Counted from the first letter of the stretch, positions 22,602-33,950 are shown. The stretch: DNA of 64,000 nucleotides from Ischnura elegans (GCF_921293095.1 NC_060248.1:136164972-136228971); one strand, 5' to 3'. Numbers and translations are program-made. The notes: a model not told the origin generated them from the sequence alone.

Positions 22602-22651
22602 GAGCGCTGATACGACGCAGGCTGCTATAAGCCTGCGTCGTATCAGCGCTC
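22602..22651. repeat. Perfect hairpin, 22-bp arms
   Basis: Arms 22602-22623 and 22630-22651 are exact reverse complements around a 6-bp loop (gctata). The arms are GC-rich (gcgctgatacgacgcaggc) and stand out against AT-rich flanks. The downstream text repeats ctatagcag/ttatagcag. Confidence 0.85.
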
Positions 22652-23308
22652 TATAGCAGCTTTATAGCAGGTAGCAGAGTACCATGCTAGCAGGTAGCGC
22701 TTGGCTTAAATATGGATTATTACTACCTTATCAAACGAAGAAAACTTTCCGACCTTAGGCAGTAATAAGTGATTATTAAGACATGTTTCCCTGAGCTCTG
22801 TGCCTCATGCATGCATTGGTAATCTCAGACGATGTAAAACTCCTATCTAGTCGTATAGCATCAAGGTCCCTGTGACGTCACGTGGAGTGGAATCGCATGG
22901 GCGCCAATCTGGCCTTTTTTCAAATGAGGTTAAAATTGACCATTGCCATTCGTTTAAACTGGGATTTCTAAAACCAAATAATTTGTATTTTATGAAAACC
23001 CTAATGGTGGGTAACGAATAGCAATCAATGCATTTCGTTTTCTTTGACGAAGGAAACTAGCCTATTCCTATATAGATTTTTCTTATCTCCTTCTATTAGT
23101 AAATTTTATTGGACTCCGTCATAGCTCTAGTAATCCTCACTCGCTTGTCGTTAATTACCATACAACAAATTATGCCTTCAATTCGCCGCTATCCAGAATG
23201 ATGAGGTAAAACTAAAACTAGACCAAACTCGGTGAAGCCGTAAATAATCTAGGATTCATTAAGAGAATATGTCGAAAATATAACAATATTCAAGCATTAA
23301 GGACAGTA
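22652..23308. other. No gene seen
   Basis: AT-rich, with short repeats of tagcag near the hairpin. It is otherwise featureless. Confidence 0.4.
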
Positions 23309-23502
23309 CATATGATTTCTTGGATATTACACAATTACTTATGCCACTTCTTTTTTACAGAGCGCGACCCGGGTTTCAATGAATTATCATCATCTTCAGG
23401 CGCAAATTATTCAGGAAGATGATGATAATTCATCGAAACTCGGCTCTGTAAAAAAGAAGTGTTATAAGTAATTGTGTGATATCCAAGGAAACTTATGATG
23501 GA
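23309..23502. mobile_element. Foldback element, about 88-bp arms
   Basis: The left arm (about 23309-23397) and right arm (about 23415-23502) are reverse complements over nearly their full length with about ten differences. Matched blocks include ttggatat.acacaatta, cacttcttttttacagag and gaattatcatcatcttc. The loop is about 17 bp. One mismatch patch lies where the left arm reads gcgcgacccgggtttca and the right reads tcgaaactcggc. It is a nonautonomous hairpin element. Confidence 0.85.
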
Positions 23503-24385
23503 ATACCACCAAGTTAATCAAGAGTTAGTGAATTTAGTACATATGATTCTTATTATTAAAGTAGGATAGGTATAGATCAATCAACTAGGTTCAAGTATTG
23601 ATTTCTCCGTGTCTTAATCTAAATGTAACAGTTATTTGCGACAATTTCTTACGTGAAATCCTGTACATAACGACTTTAATTGGTTTATACCATATGTGTG
23701 TTTATTACTTCCCTTCATCTGAGGAGTTTAATGTAAGAATATGGTTAACGGCTAAACCCGAAAATAAATAAATCTGGTTTTGTGTAGTACATCCGCTATC
23801 ATTTGCTAAAAAGAACATCAGAAAAACTTTCCCCTTATATCCATCCACTGCCCTGATATCCATCACCTGCAAAAACCTTTCTTCAATAGTTGCCATGAGT
23901 AGATCTTTGATATACTATATTTATTTGTGAAATATCTATGATTGTTTCAAGATTGCAATTGCGCGAAAGAAATGTGAGTGATTTCATCCCAAAGGATGAG
24001 TGATTTCTGTTTGCAATGATTCTGTCTGTGATTAGTGCAATGCGATCCACTTTTTTACAATGTTTTGTAGCGTAATGTTTGTAATTGAGAGGAATAACAT
24101 TGAGATTTCATGAATTTGATTGACTACATTATAATGTATATAAATTTCGGTTAACACCGCTGATTATACCTTATTTCCCAATGAAACTCAGATCAAATTG
24201 TTCGTCAGCGAGGCAAGTGACGACTTCTGTAATCCCATTCAAATGCTCAGTGGTTGACAATACATTTAGAAGCTGACTTGAGGATTCTCTATCGCAATAT
24301 TCATGGAATTGTAAATGCATCGATGTTCATTTCTTTAGTCTTTTTTCTCGGCGCAATAGTACGTTGGAAGTGTTAGGTACTAAGA
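23503..24385. other. No gene seen
   Basis: AT-rich. The phrase gagtgatttc occurs twice near 23975-24005. There is no supportable coding region. Confidence 0.4.
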
Positions 24386-24540
24386 CCTATCTGCGAGTTT
24401 ACACGACGTCTTGAGTCTACGATCGGATGGACCGTGGTCGCTGCGAGCGTAGTGTAAACGGGGTATAACCTACTCGCGTTCAGACGGTGGTTGAGGGTTA
24501 CCACCACGGTACGGACCTCGGTTGTGTGAACGGGGCATAA
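24386..24540. repeat. Two tandem units, each capable of forming a hairpin
   Basis: Unit 1 (24386-24468) and unit 2 (24469-24540) share cctayctgcg/cctactcgcg starts and the end gtgtRaacggggYataa. Inside each, gttyacac-like and gtgtraac words are inverted, so each unit can fold. A third partial start (cctgttcagacagcacc) follows near 24597. It is GC-rich compared with the flanks. Origin unknown. Confidence 0.6.
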
Positions 24541-24984
24541 TATCCGACACAACAGACGACAAAGTAGGTACGTAATAACCAGTAGTAGTAGGTAGGTCCT
24601 GTTCAGACAGCACCCAAGGGCACTTAGCAATCTTAGCCACTATCAATCCAGGATCTCTCAATTAGTAAAATGAAGTTCGATTTATCTTTATCCCGGAATG
24701 CATATATTTGGCCAAAAATAGTTACTCTTAGTTGTATTCGTAAAATACAGATCTCCCAATACCGTATCGAGAGAAATTGCTCATGAATATCCCCGACGCT
24801 TCGAAAATGAAAACGTTATCCACTGCTACAAAGTGGACCAAGGAATTATATTTTCGATCTGGCTTGTGATCCTAAAAATGCTATATCCAAAGGATTTTCT
24901 TGAATGATTGAATTGCTTTTTATTTTCATATACGTAAAACTTAAGTGTTTAGCGTGGAGATTGTTATTAGGGAACAGAAACGAA
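24541..24984. other. No gene seen
   Basis: Noncoding. It contains gtaggtacg/gtagtagtaggtagg short repeats near 24567-24597. Confidence 0.4.
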
Positions 24985-25200
24985 AGCAAATACACGTTAA
25001 TTTATTTTATTTCATAATACCGATAACAGCTATATATGGCCTTTTACATCGGGATTTTTTAAATATTAATAGTTTAACTTTCACAACCAACCATGCCCTG
25101 GATAGGAGTAACTTACCCAGGCGGGACTCGAACCCGCGACTTCCTGTTTAGCAGGTGAGGGCTCCCGCCGCCAGAGGTGGAATTAGAATGATTATTAGAA
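24985..25200 (-). mobile_element. tRNA-derived SINE, best preserved copy
   Basis: On the minus strand it reads from a tRNA-like head (ctctggcggcgggagccc...cacctgctaaacagg) through a perfect B box (gcgggttcgagtcccgcc, 25119-25136). Next come tgggtaagttactcc, a body with cccagggca-like and gtaaaaggcc blocks, and a gaaataaaataaa tail. Copies at 4513, 5318 and 9150 share this order, and 41135 shares the head. The head resembles a tRNA with a gctaaac anticodon loop. The source tRNA is not certain. Confidence 0.8.
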
Positions 25201-26919
25201 ATTAGTAAATTAGAGGTAGAATGGTGCGGCGTGTAACTTAGTTGGAAAAATTGACCAAGTGAAAATAAATGAAGTCCGATGTTGGAATATAAAATACGAT
25301 GAAGTAGGATTGTTCGGTGAAGATGGGGGCAATTCAATTCAAGGGGATTTCTATTCTCGCGCCATTTCTCTCCGCTCGGCAGCTCCATTCACGGCAGTGG
25401 ACGTCACTTACGCATAGCTTAGTGGCTCGCAGAGGCTGGTGCTGGAACTTTGCGTGCTAATGTCTGTATACCAATGCGATGAAACGTGAGTAGGCGCTGT
25501 TGGCATTGCGAGCGCGGAAAAAAGCTTTCTTTCCAGGGGGGACAAGCTTCTCCGGCATATTTAGCTGCACTTCATCGACATAATGGAAAATCATTACCCT
25601 GGCCAAGTAATTACGGATACGCATACTTTTAGGTAAGGCACCTAACTAACCATCTTCGCAAAAGTGATGGAAAAAGGTCATAAAAGGAAATGTTGATTCG
25701 TAGTCATATTTATCATAGAAGTCTGTGTATTACTGCTTCAATGAGAAATAACTCCATTTCTTCGCCCTTGTGATAAAATTAAAAATAAATTTCGGCTTCA
25801 CAGTGATCCATAAAAAATAAATTGAAAAAAAAATCAATTAGAAATTGCATTCCTTGCCTGCGTAGTTAAATCAGAAATATCCGCTAGCCATCCATATACT
25901 ATATCCATAGCCATCCATTCGCATTGCCTCAACTTCGATAGTATATCGAACTCAATCGATTCGTGCTCTCTTCGCAGTCGCAAAGCACACGCCCGAGTCG
26001 AGGCTAAACATGCGTCGTCTCCTATCTGTAGCAGTAACTTCACCCAGCTCTACTCTACAGGCACGTAATAGGTTCCTGCCCTTGCACCTTGTGCCCTTAT
26101 CTACCATTCAGTCCGCTGCTGGCAATGTTCTCCCTGCAGCCCGCTGCTGCGTTCGGTCGATAGAGTCATGAAAAATAAAGCAAGCTCACGGATGAGCCAA
26201 CCGCGAGAGCAGCCTGATTCATCGCACGCGACACGAGAGTTTTCCGCCTCCAATTTTAAGACCGATAAAAAAGTTCTCGGAACGGAATACTGGAGAGATA
26301 GGCCAGCGTTCCTGGAATCCAATGTCCAGACACCTTTCACATCTTTCCGGGGATGCGAAAATAAGATACGCAGAAATGCGAGGAATTTGTGGAGAAATAA
26401 ACTGCGCCCTCTCCTGAGTTAGTCACTTGAGAAACGTACGACCACATTGAACGGAGAGGCACACAGCCCAACAAAATGGAACGAAAATCAGAGCAATGAC
26501 CCACACGATTGCAAGTATTGACAGTAACAAAGGGACTGTTTTCGGTGGAATTCACGTCCCAACATGCCTTAGCACACGTATGTTAGGGATGATATCCTCG
26601 AGGAAGAAAAAAATAATTTAAGACTTCAACACAACGAGATGTGAGATTAGGATTGAAACATAAATAAAAGTCACTTAACTGAATGAGCTCTGACTTTGAC
26701 GCACTCTGCGTGCCAAACTCAGCAATTTTGGGCACTACACGGCACTACAGCACCGATTAACAAAGTAAAGATATTTATGATTTAGCAAAAAGATTAATTC
26801 CAAAAATCACTAAATGCATTGTTTATCAACTAATCTAGCGATTTCATCGTTGGATTATTCTTCCTCATAGGATAATCCTCTAAAATCGCTGGAACATTAA
26901 TGGTTTTTCCAGGTTTCGC
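25201..26919. other. No gene seen
   Basis: Mixed-composition noncoding DNA. Open frames at 25834-26043, 26101-26340 (minus) and 26168-26422 (plus) lack recognisable motifs. Confidence 0.4.
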
Positions 26920-27130
26920 TGATGGTAAGATCCGCCCGCCTCTGTGACGGTGCGGGATTCCTCGTCCCATCCCTTCCTTCCCTATCCCGTCTCAGGAGGC
27001 GTCGTCGGGCTCCTGCCGCGGCGGCGCCTCCTTCCTTTTTCCTTCCTGCCCTCCCCTTTTGTGATGCAGAGGTGATAAGCTTCAGACTTCGGCCCAGGAG
27101 AGTAGCCCCGCGAGCCCGCCCAATGGGTTT
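26920..27130. other. GC-rich patch, unknown
   Basis: A sharply bounded GC-rich block in AT-rich DNA, containing ctgccgcggcggcgcctcc. The word tgtttatcaactaa occurs on both sides (about 26820 and 27139). Read on the minus strand it has an open frame rich in Ala, Gly and Arg. It might be the 5' leader of a LINE, since aatcccgcaccgt resembles aatcccacaccgt in the LINE leader near 18670, but this is weak. Confidence 0.3.
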
Positions 27131-27235
27131 CAAATCCACTGTTTATCAACTAACATACTGTGTTTAATATATGTTTAAAGGAAGGACATTTGCCAGTTGT
27201 ATCATAAGGATCACGATTGGTGCCAGTTTATAAAA

Positions 27236-27566
27236 AGGAACCTAGCGATAAAGCTGTAGTCCCATTTCACTGGTTCCAGTTTCAGCCAAAGTTCTAGAGA
27301 TCTTGCCAACTTTCAGTTAATCAGTGATTCTAAGTTATCACTTGTGAAGGCCAGATCAACAACAGGTGCAATTGTCCCTTTAGTTGATAGCTTAATCAAA
27401 TCCTTTGAAAGTGAAGAGTTTGCTGAGTTTGGCTACATTCTGTGGCTTGAGTAAAGCGTCTGATTGTGTGAAACATTCAATTCTTGTAGATAGATTAATT
27501 CACCATGGATTATCGGGTAATAGCTGGAAACTGTTCAATTCTTATTTGGAAAACCAAAATTAACCC
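27236..27566 (+). pseudogene. CR1/Jockey-like LINE reverse transcriptase relic
   Basis: Stop codons and frameshifts interrupt a readable series of reverse transcriptase blocks. There is a 'K x S D K ... P x S x F S K V L E I L' segment near 27236-27310, a 'RSTTGAIVPLVDSL' segment near 27352-27395, and a decayed 'LSKAFDxVxH' block near 27446-27476 followed by 'L...HHGLSGNSWKLFNSYLENQN' near 27490-27558. It ends abruptly in AT-rich sequence. The parent is distinct from the RTE-like copies. Confidence 0.65.
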
Positions 27567-30138
27567 TTTTTTAACCCAATGTTGCTTCTACGCAACATCA
27601 AAAATGTTTAAACTTTCAGCTGCAATTAGGAGATATCTAAGCTAAATATTATTTTGTGGTGTAAATTTTAATGACGAAATATTTAGCTGCCAGGATAATT
27701 ATCATTGAGTGTAAAATTTTCAAGTTTTCAAAATGAAAAATCTAGAAATTTTATTTCTCCGAGAAACAGCTCTGGGCTAGAAAGGGTTAAGGGTGTTCTA
27801 TACCTCCGCGAAAAACGGCTCTGCAGACTTCAATTTGCTCGCCATTTACTCGCTTATACTCCACTCTGGAGAGAACTTCTTTTGGATATGGTTTAAGTTA
27901 AGATTATTGTTGAAGGCTAGTGAAAAAAAATTATCTGAAAAGCATTTCTTAATTAGTTATTGGCGCTGAAAAACACAATAAAACGCCTGTTTTCTCGATG
28001 TAATTCTACCACGTAGAAAACGCGATTTGAATTTTTTTTTCGGGAAATGAGAACATTCATCCTTCTTCTTGGAAATAAGACACGTTTCATGAATGTCATC
28101 TTTGTAATAACCACGCTATAGCTCAAATTCCGGAGCGTGTTTTCTCAACGTCAAGCGCTTACGATCTTTTCTTCCATGGCGCTGCTGTGTGATCCCCCAC
28201 TCTCGAGGAAAGAGCTTCCCACCCCACAGCAGTCTCTCTCACTACTTCCCCTCCAACGTCCCTTGTGTCCCCTCCTTTCCTCTCTCTCGCCCATCTTCGG
28301 ACCCCAGCGAGCCAACAGTTTTTTTTTTCTTTATCATCCGAAGCCCTGTGTTGTGTTGCGAGCGGTGTGTTTGAAACGGGGGGAGCACGAGTTTTCAAGT
28401 TTTCTGTTCTCATGCAAGGAAAGTGAAAGGAAATCTAAGAGGAAGAAGAATATGAAGACCAATAGAGGAGAAAATAGGAAGCATATCTTTTGTGGGAAGG
28501 TAGAAAATAAGTACTAGGAATAATCCTTTTTAAGTGTGATACATTATTAACTGTTTTTATATCTTTAGACACGTATTTTCGTCCACGTAAAATCTGTAAA
28601 AAACGTGATGCAGCTAATAAATACACTATCAAATTATTTTAACTATTTTTGGCATTCCAAACCTACAACAAAATATGCTATTTACACTGTAGTAGGAGAC
28701 ACTGCTTTAAATTTAGTACTTCTCGATAATGTATTGGCTATGACTATAACATATTAATTTTTTTGTAACCAAACATTGAAAATAAGATGAATATAGAGAA
28801 TATACTGCACATTATCAGTTAGGTCCTAGGTTACACCATCGCCTTTTAAGTTCTTGCCGACGCTAAAAAAGAATAAATATTTCACCAAGTAGGCAATATA
28901 TTGTGTATACCTTCATTTCGTGTCTAAATATTTTCAAAAGTAACCGTTATGTCATCTAAACACGATGTGAAAAGTATCACGTTGGTTTATTTGTCTCGCA
29001 TTTCCGACGTATATGTTTCTCGATAACTTACAACCGAGGGAATAAACTTCGATAAGTTATTTTCTTATAAAAAATATTCCTTTATTAAAATTATTAATAT
29101 TAATTATTACGTGAGTCACCGAAAAGAAAGAATTTGAACTTGAACCAACGTATCACTAAGCAGGGGTTGATGCTTGGTCGATGTAATACAGCGATGACGT
29201 CTAGATGACCAAATTTAATCGTTAACTATCTCCTATTTGCGTAAATATGCTTTTGTAAGCAAAAATAGATACATGAGATCCAATAAACCCGCGAACCAGT
29301 TTTACAAGTATAAGACAAGAATTTTACTTGCGTAGTAGGTGTGACGAGAAAACAACCAATACACTAGGATAAAACTCGAATGTGGGATATTTATTTCTCT
29401 CGAGTGAAGTTATGAACACTGTTAGCGTTATATCTCTCACCGACAACCTGTTTCACGCGCTGCTTACACTCTTCTGAGCGACTGATTCTCTCAATGAATT
29501 GTTCTCACTTCAGGTCGTAATGAACCGAAACTCTGATGATGAATACAACTTTTCTCGGAAGTGCGCGGCAACTTCCGCGATTTTTCGACTCTAATTTTTG
29601 TGAGAATGACTGAACGAGGTAGTTAGTATCTTTTACCCATTCATCGAGCGAATCATTAACTAAAATTACGATTTCGTGTCGGAGTAAACCCCCAAATTGC
29701 GATATAAAAATGCGTGACTTCATGTAAAATACTAGGGCGCAGGATCAGGTAGACTCATTTACCTTAACTGTTGAAATTCTTCGGCATAATAATACGTCTA
29801 GAACTTTATGGCAACTAAATGTAATTTAATTATAAATTCTTCAGTTTAGAATGATACTAACATCACCGCAGCGCGGTTGTAGTCATTGGGAAGAAACTTA
29901 AATTTCTCAAGAACATTACCTGATCAATTTTCCGCTACCCCTCAGTACACTGTATAACCCTTCCTGGATGGCACCCTGCACTGAAGTTAGGTCTTTTACT
30001 TCGTATGTTTCCCATTTTTTTTTTTTCGAAGGGAATTTTCGTTCTTATACTCCACTATTATTAAAAATGAATGAGAATACATATATCCGTATTTTATATA
30101 TGCGTATTTTATATATACCATGACTGTTATTTGCCACG
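27567..30138. other. Long noncoding stretch
   Basis: About 2.5 kb. A pyrimidine-rich block lies at 28180-28330. The frame 28137-28517 is open but of biased composition and unrecognised. Nothing else is supported. Confidence 0.4.
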
Positions 30139-30215
30139 AAAAAAAAACATTTCGCTAAGCCGGGATTCGAAGCCAGATCCTTCCGATTGCCGGTCGGTTA
30201 CGTTATCAAATAATT
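30139..30215 (-). repeat. tRNA-like relic with T-run tail (minus)
   Basis: The minus strand reads taacgtaaccgaccggcaatcgg, then a B box ggcttcgaatccc (30164-30177), then ggcttagcgaaatg and a run of 9 T. The middle (gaccggcaatcgg) and tail match 30272-30357 closely. The two lie head-to-head with about 55 bp between them. Confidence 0.65.
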
Positions 30216-30271
30216 TTTTTTAGGCGAATCTTAGACACAAGGAAAAAGAGAATCTCATATTCAAGTAAAAA

Positions 30272-30357
30272 GGTCGCTTCGCTGTATAATTGGTAGCCTA
30301 TTTGACCGGCCATCGGGGATATCCGGGTTCGCATCCCGGGTTAGCCAAATGATTTTT
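30272..30357 (+). repeat. tRNA-like relic with T-run tail (plus)
   Basis: It reads tcgcttcgctgtataattgg, gaccggccatcgggg, B box gggttcgcatccc, then gggttagccaaatgatttttt. It shares the family layout with 10456-10547 and with the inverted neighbour at 30139-30215. The T run could terminate polymerase III transcription. Confidence 0.65.
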
Positions 30358-30400
30358 TCATGTCGAATGTCATCATCATCATCATCATTAGTCAACAATC

Positions 30401-30829
30401 CTAAGATTGGTTTGACGCAGCTCCCCATTTCTCTCTCCTATCCACTAATCTTTTCATAGCTACATATTTATTCTCTTTTACATCCTTTATGACCTGTCCT
30501 ATATAACTCATTCGGGGCCGTCCCTTGCCCTTTTTCCCTTCCACTTGTCCTTCAACGATTGTCTTCATCAGACCATCGTGCCTCAAAAGGTGGCCAACTA
30601 AGTTGTCCCTACTTCTGCGTAATGTTTTTAGGAGGCTTCTCTTTTCTCCCACTCTTCTTAGCACTTCCTTGTTACTCACATGGTCAATCCATTTTATCTT
30701 CATCATTCTTCGGTAGCACCACATTTCGAATGCTTCCACTCTTGACTTCTCTGCTGCTGTCAACGTCCAAGCCACGCTTCCATAGAGAAACATACTCCAT
30801 ATGTAACATCTGATGAATTGTTTCCTCAC
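30401..30829 (-). pseudogene. BovB-like LINE C-terminal domain
   Basis: A 142-codon frame with the hallmarks of the RTE/BovB tail: MFLYGSVAWTLT, FEMWCYRRMMKIKW, LLRHDGLMKTIVEGQVEGKK, GRPRMSYI and a final DRREKWGAAS. The frame ends about 30 bp before the ATG tail, leaving a very short 3' untranslated region. This segment is the reference for recognising the three other copies in the window. Confidence 0.85.
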
Positions 30830-31032
30830 TTCTATGCTGGTATTTTCAGCTGTAAGAAGATTCTTCTTATTGTAGAAAGCCCTTTACGCCTGCGCTATTC
30901 TGCTGTGTATTTCTTTCTTGCTCCGTCCATCGCTGGTAATTCGGCTTCCCAGGTAAGAGAACTCGTTCACCTCTTCAAGCTTATGCTTTCCTAGGTTGAT
31001 GTTTGTTTTAGCCTCCTCTCTTTTGCTGCAAA

Positions 31033-31215
31033 CTAATATCTTAGTCCTCTTTTTTTGATTTTCAGCTGATATCTGGCCATTGTCCTTTCCATGTTTGTCA
31101 ACGTCTTCTTCAAATTCTTCTCTGTCTCGGCTGTGACTGCTATGTCGTCAGCAAATCGTAGCATACCAATTTTTTCCGTGGATATTGACACCCGAAGCCT
31201 TCTCCTTGATTTCAT
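31033..31215 (-). pseudogene. BovB-like LINE palm segment with FADD box
   Basis: A 60-codon frame containing the active-site box RFADDIAVTAETE and MARYQLKIKK. It overlaps the end of the preceding palm segment in another frame, so a frameshift near 31150-31215 separates them. A further frameshift separates it from the C-terminal domain. Confidence 0.8.
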
Positions 31216-31510
31216 TGATGGCTTTCTCTATGTAAACATTAAAAATTAAGGGGGAAAGTGCACAACCTTGTCTCACCCCTTTTCTTATTCTTGCTTCTGC
31301 ACCGTTTGGTCCACATTTGATTACAGCTACTTGGTTTTTATACAAACTATGAATAATTCTACGATCATTGTAGAGTACGCCGATTTCTTTCAAAATTCTA
31401 AGCATTGAATTCCATTCCACGTTATCAAAGGCCTTCTCTAAATCGACAAATGCTATGAAGGTTGGTTTGTTTTTCTCCATTCTCTTCTCTATGATCATCC
31501 TAAGTGCCAA
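31148..31510 (-). pseudogene. BovB-like LINE reverse transcriptase core
   Basis: A 120-codon frame with motif A (FIAFVDLEKAFDNVEW) and the following template-binding block (IRKGVRQGCALSPLIFNVYI). Upstream, in another frame, FRTISLTTHASKILTRIIY and DQFGFRKSRGT can be read (about 31510-31665), confirming continuity through a frameshift. Confidence 0.85.
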
Positions 31511-31638
31511 AATTGCTTCCCTTGTGCCCCTGCTTTTCCTAAATCCGAATTGGTCCTCATCCAGGAATTCTTCTGCTCTTCGTTCAATTCTCCTGTAAAT
31601 GATTCTTGTCAGAATCTTCGACGCATGTGTGGTCAGGC

Positions 31639-32235
31639 TTATGGTCCTAAATTCTTCGCACTTCTCAGCTCTCTTAAGATGCTTGCTTCAATGTCATTCT
31701 TTTCAACTTCACTTTCCTCTTCGACAACTTTTGAACTAAGTTTGCTCCCGTTGTATAATTCCTCCAGGTATTCCTTCCATCTCTCGGCTTTGTCTTCGTT
31801 TTCAATTAGAATGTTTCCATTCTTGTCCCTTATGGTATTACATTTTGTGTTTTGTTCCTTGAAATGGTTCCTCACTATTCTATAGGCCACTTCCACTTTC
31901 CCTTGTACGAGGTTATTTTGTACGTCCTCACATATGTTCCTCATCCACGCTTCATTGGCTTTCCTCGCTTTGCGGCAAATCTCGTTCCTTATTCTCTTGT
32001 AGCAAGCCTGTCCTTCCTCAGTGTTCGTATTCTTATACTTTCTCCGTTCTTCAATGAGGTCTAGGACTTCATCCGTGATCCATGGCTTCTTCTTAACACA
32101 TTTTCTTCTCCCTAGAACTTCTCTAGCGGCCTCCTGAAATCCACTTTTTATGTTAGTCCAGTTATTCTCAACTGAGTTTTCAGACTGATCTAATTCTATC
32201 TTGCGCTCCACCACTTCTTGAAAGGTCGAATACAT
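31639..32235 (-). pseudogene. BovB-like LINE linker and finger segment
   Basis: This 198-codon frame covers the region between endonuclease and reverse transcriptase: KPWITDEVLDLIEERRKYK, RWKEYLEELYNG and an acidic stretch. It breaks off at LRELRSAKNLG, where the next expected finger motifs are missing. This suggests a deletion before the EFRTISL block. Confidence 0.8.
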
Positions 32236-32238
32236 ACT

Positions 32239-32869
32239 TGGTGTATTTAACTATGCACTCGAGCGCGTGACTGCGTACAAAGTTACTTGTTCGATGCAAT
32301 ACTTTGTATGAGTGAGAGCAAAAAACCTTTTGCATGTGACGCTGGATCCTCTTTCATAAATAACTCTAACCACTGTACGGAAGCTAACATTTAGTTGCCG
32401 TTCCTTGCTTAACAACTTTATTTGGTAGAATGATTAATGGTTTTCAAACGCTCTACATTAAAGCATATACTTACTTCGATTTAAAAATAAAATCCGAAGA
32501 TTCGAACGTGATGGAGCGGAATTTTTCCATATTGAAATAAACACTTGAAATTTTCCACGATTAGAAGAAAAGTTATTGTGACTTAGATTTCAATGTTATG
32601 ACAACATCTTCAACGTACAAATGGTGTGTAATTCATTCAATGTATCATTTTGGAACTATGCCATGTCTGATTACGAACTAATGGATTGGACTTTGCCAAC
32701 ATTTGGTTCGCTTTAATTTCGTAGGGAATAAATTATTTCCAATGCCTTTACTAATTTACTTTGAAAAACTGCGAGAAATCTTCCTCCTTCCGTTAATTAT
32801 ATAAAAGATAAGGGGCATAAGATCGAAATTCAGAGGAAAAGGTTCCGCCCTAAATAAATGGATAATTAT
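32239..32869. other. Spacer between two opposed LINE copies
   Basis: AT-rich, with no recognisable feature. Confidence 0.4.
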
Positions 32870-33820
32870 GGTAAAGCTAGAGACTAAGCCGGTAGATACC
32901 GTAGTGGTACAGGTTTGCATAACTATGACGGACTACTAGGATGAAGAAGTCAAAGGCGTCTACGAAGATATCACAGCAGTAATCAAACAGGTAAGAGGCG
33001 GAGAAAACCTTACAATTTAAGGTGATTGGAAGGAGAAGTCTTTGTGTGTCAATATTAACAGATAAAAAGCAGTACATATGCTATGATTCGCTGACGGCAT
33101 AGCAGTCATAGCAGAGACAGAAGAATTTTAAGAAGAATTTTACAAATATAGAAAGGAATATTGCCAGATATCGTTTGAAAATTAACAAAAGGAAAACTAT
33201 GATATTAGTATGCAGCAAAAGAGAGGAGGCTAGGACAAACATTAGGCTAGGAAATCAAAAGCTAGAAGAGGTGAAAGCGTTTTCTTACCTGGGAAGCCGA
33301 ATTACCAACGATGGACGAAGCAAGAAAGAAATAATCAGTAGGATAGCGCTGGCGAAGAGGGTTTACTACTAAAAGACGACTCTTCTTACATCTGAGATTA
33401 CAAGCATAGAAGTAAGGAAACAATTCATCATATGCTCAGCAGAGAAGTCAAAGAGTATAAGCATTCGAAATGTGGTTCTACCGAAGGATGATGAAGTTAA
33501 AATTGATCGAACGTGTAAGTAATGAAGGAGTGCTAAGAAAGTGGGAGAAAACATAAGTCTTCTTAAAAACTTAAGCAAAAGACGGTACAACTTACTTGAA
33601 CACATTATGAGACATGATGGCCTGATGAAAACAATCGTAGAAGGACAGGTGGAAGGGAAGAAAGGCAATGGGACGGTCCCGAATGAGATACATTGGACAG
33701 GTTATAAAGGATGCAAAAGGGAAGAAATATGTCGCTATGAGGAGGCTAGCGGATAGGAGAGAAGAATGGAGAGCTGCGTCAAATCAATCTAAGGATTGTT
33801 GACAAATTATTATGATTTCA
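32870..33820 (+). mobile_element. BovB-like LINE copy with internal deletion
   Basis: A short piece of the endonuclease can be read near 32880-33030 (VVQVCITMTDY, DEEVKGVYEDI, GDWKE in place of GDWN). Straight after it comes the palm box (SLTA-like FADDIAVIAETEE, near 33085-33120), then an open frame at 33175-33372 with INKRKTMILVCSKREEA and FSYLGSRI, then the C-terminal tail with MWFYRRMMKLK near 33472 and a caatctaaggattgttgac end. About 1.5 kb between endonuclease and palm is missing. It points toward the MULE-like exons downstream. Confidence 0.8.
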
Positions 33821-33950
33821 TACCTATAATCCCTTGGTACCTAGAAGAGCAGAAATATTCAGAAGTATATTTGTCCAACAGCGTGTACTATAGCCCAAAC
33901 GTAGGAGGGTGAATTTTATCAACACACTGGCATTAAAATCTGGTTTTGGG

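Larger units (their letters stand above)
30369..32238 (-). mobile_element. BovB-like RTE LINE, 5'-truncated
   Basis: The 3' end carries a (ATG)n tail on the coding strand (30370-30388), as in BovB-type elements. The minus strand has a reverse transcriptase spread over several frames, interrupted by frameshifts and an internal deletion. The endonuclease is missing because the copy ends near 32238 between the two domains. Related scraps occur at 32870-33820, 60397-60570 and 60772-61150. I see no clear target duplication. Confidence 0.85.

Noticed and set aside
28137..28517. 126-codon plus-strand open frame
   Set aside because: It coincides with a pyrimidine-rich block whose biased composition removes stop codons. 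The protein is Ser/Pro/Leu-rich then Lys-rich with no domain.
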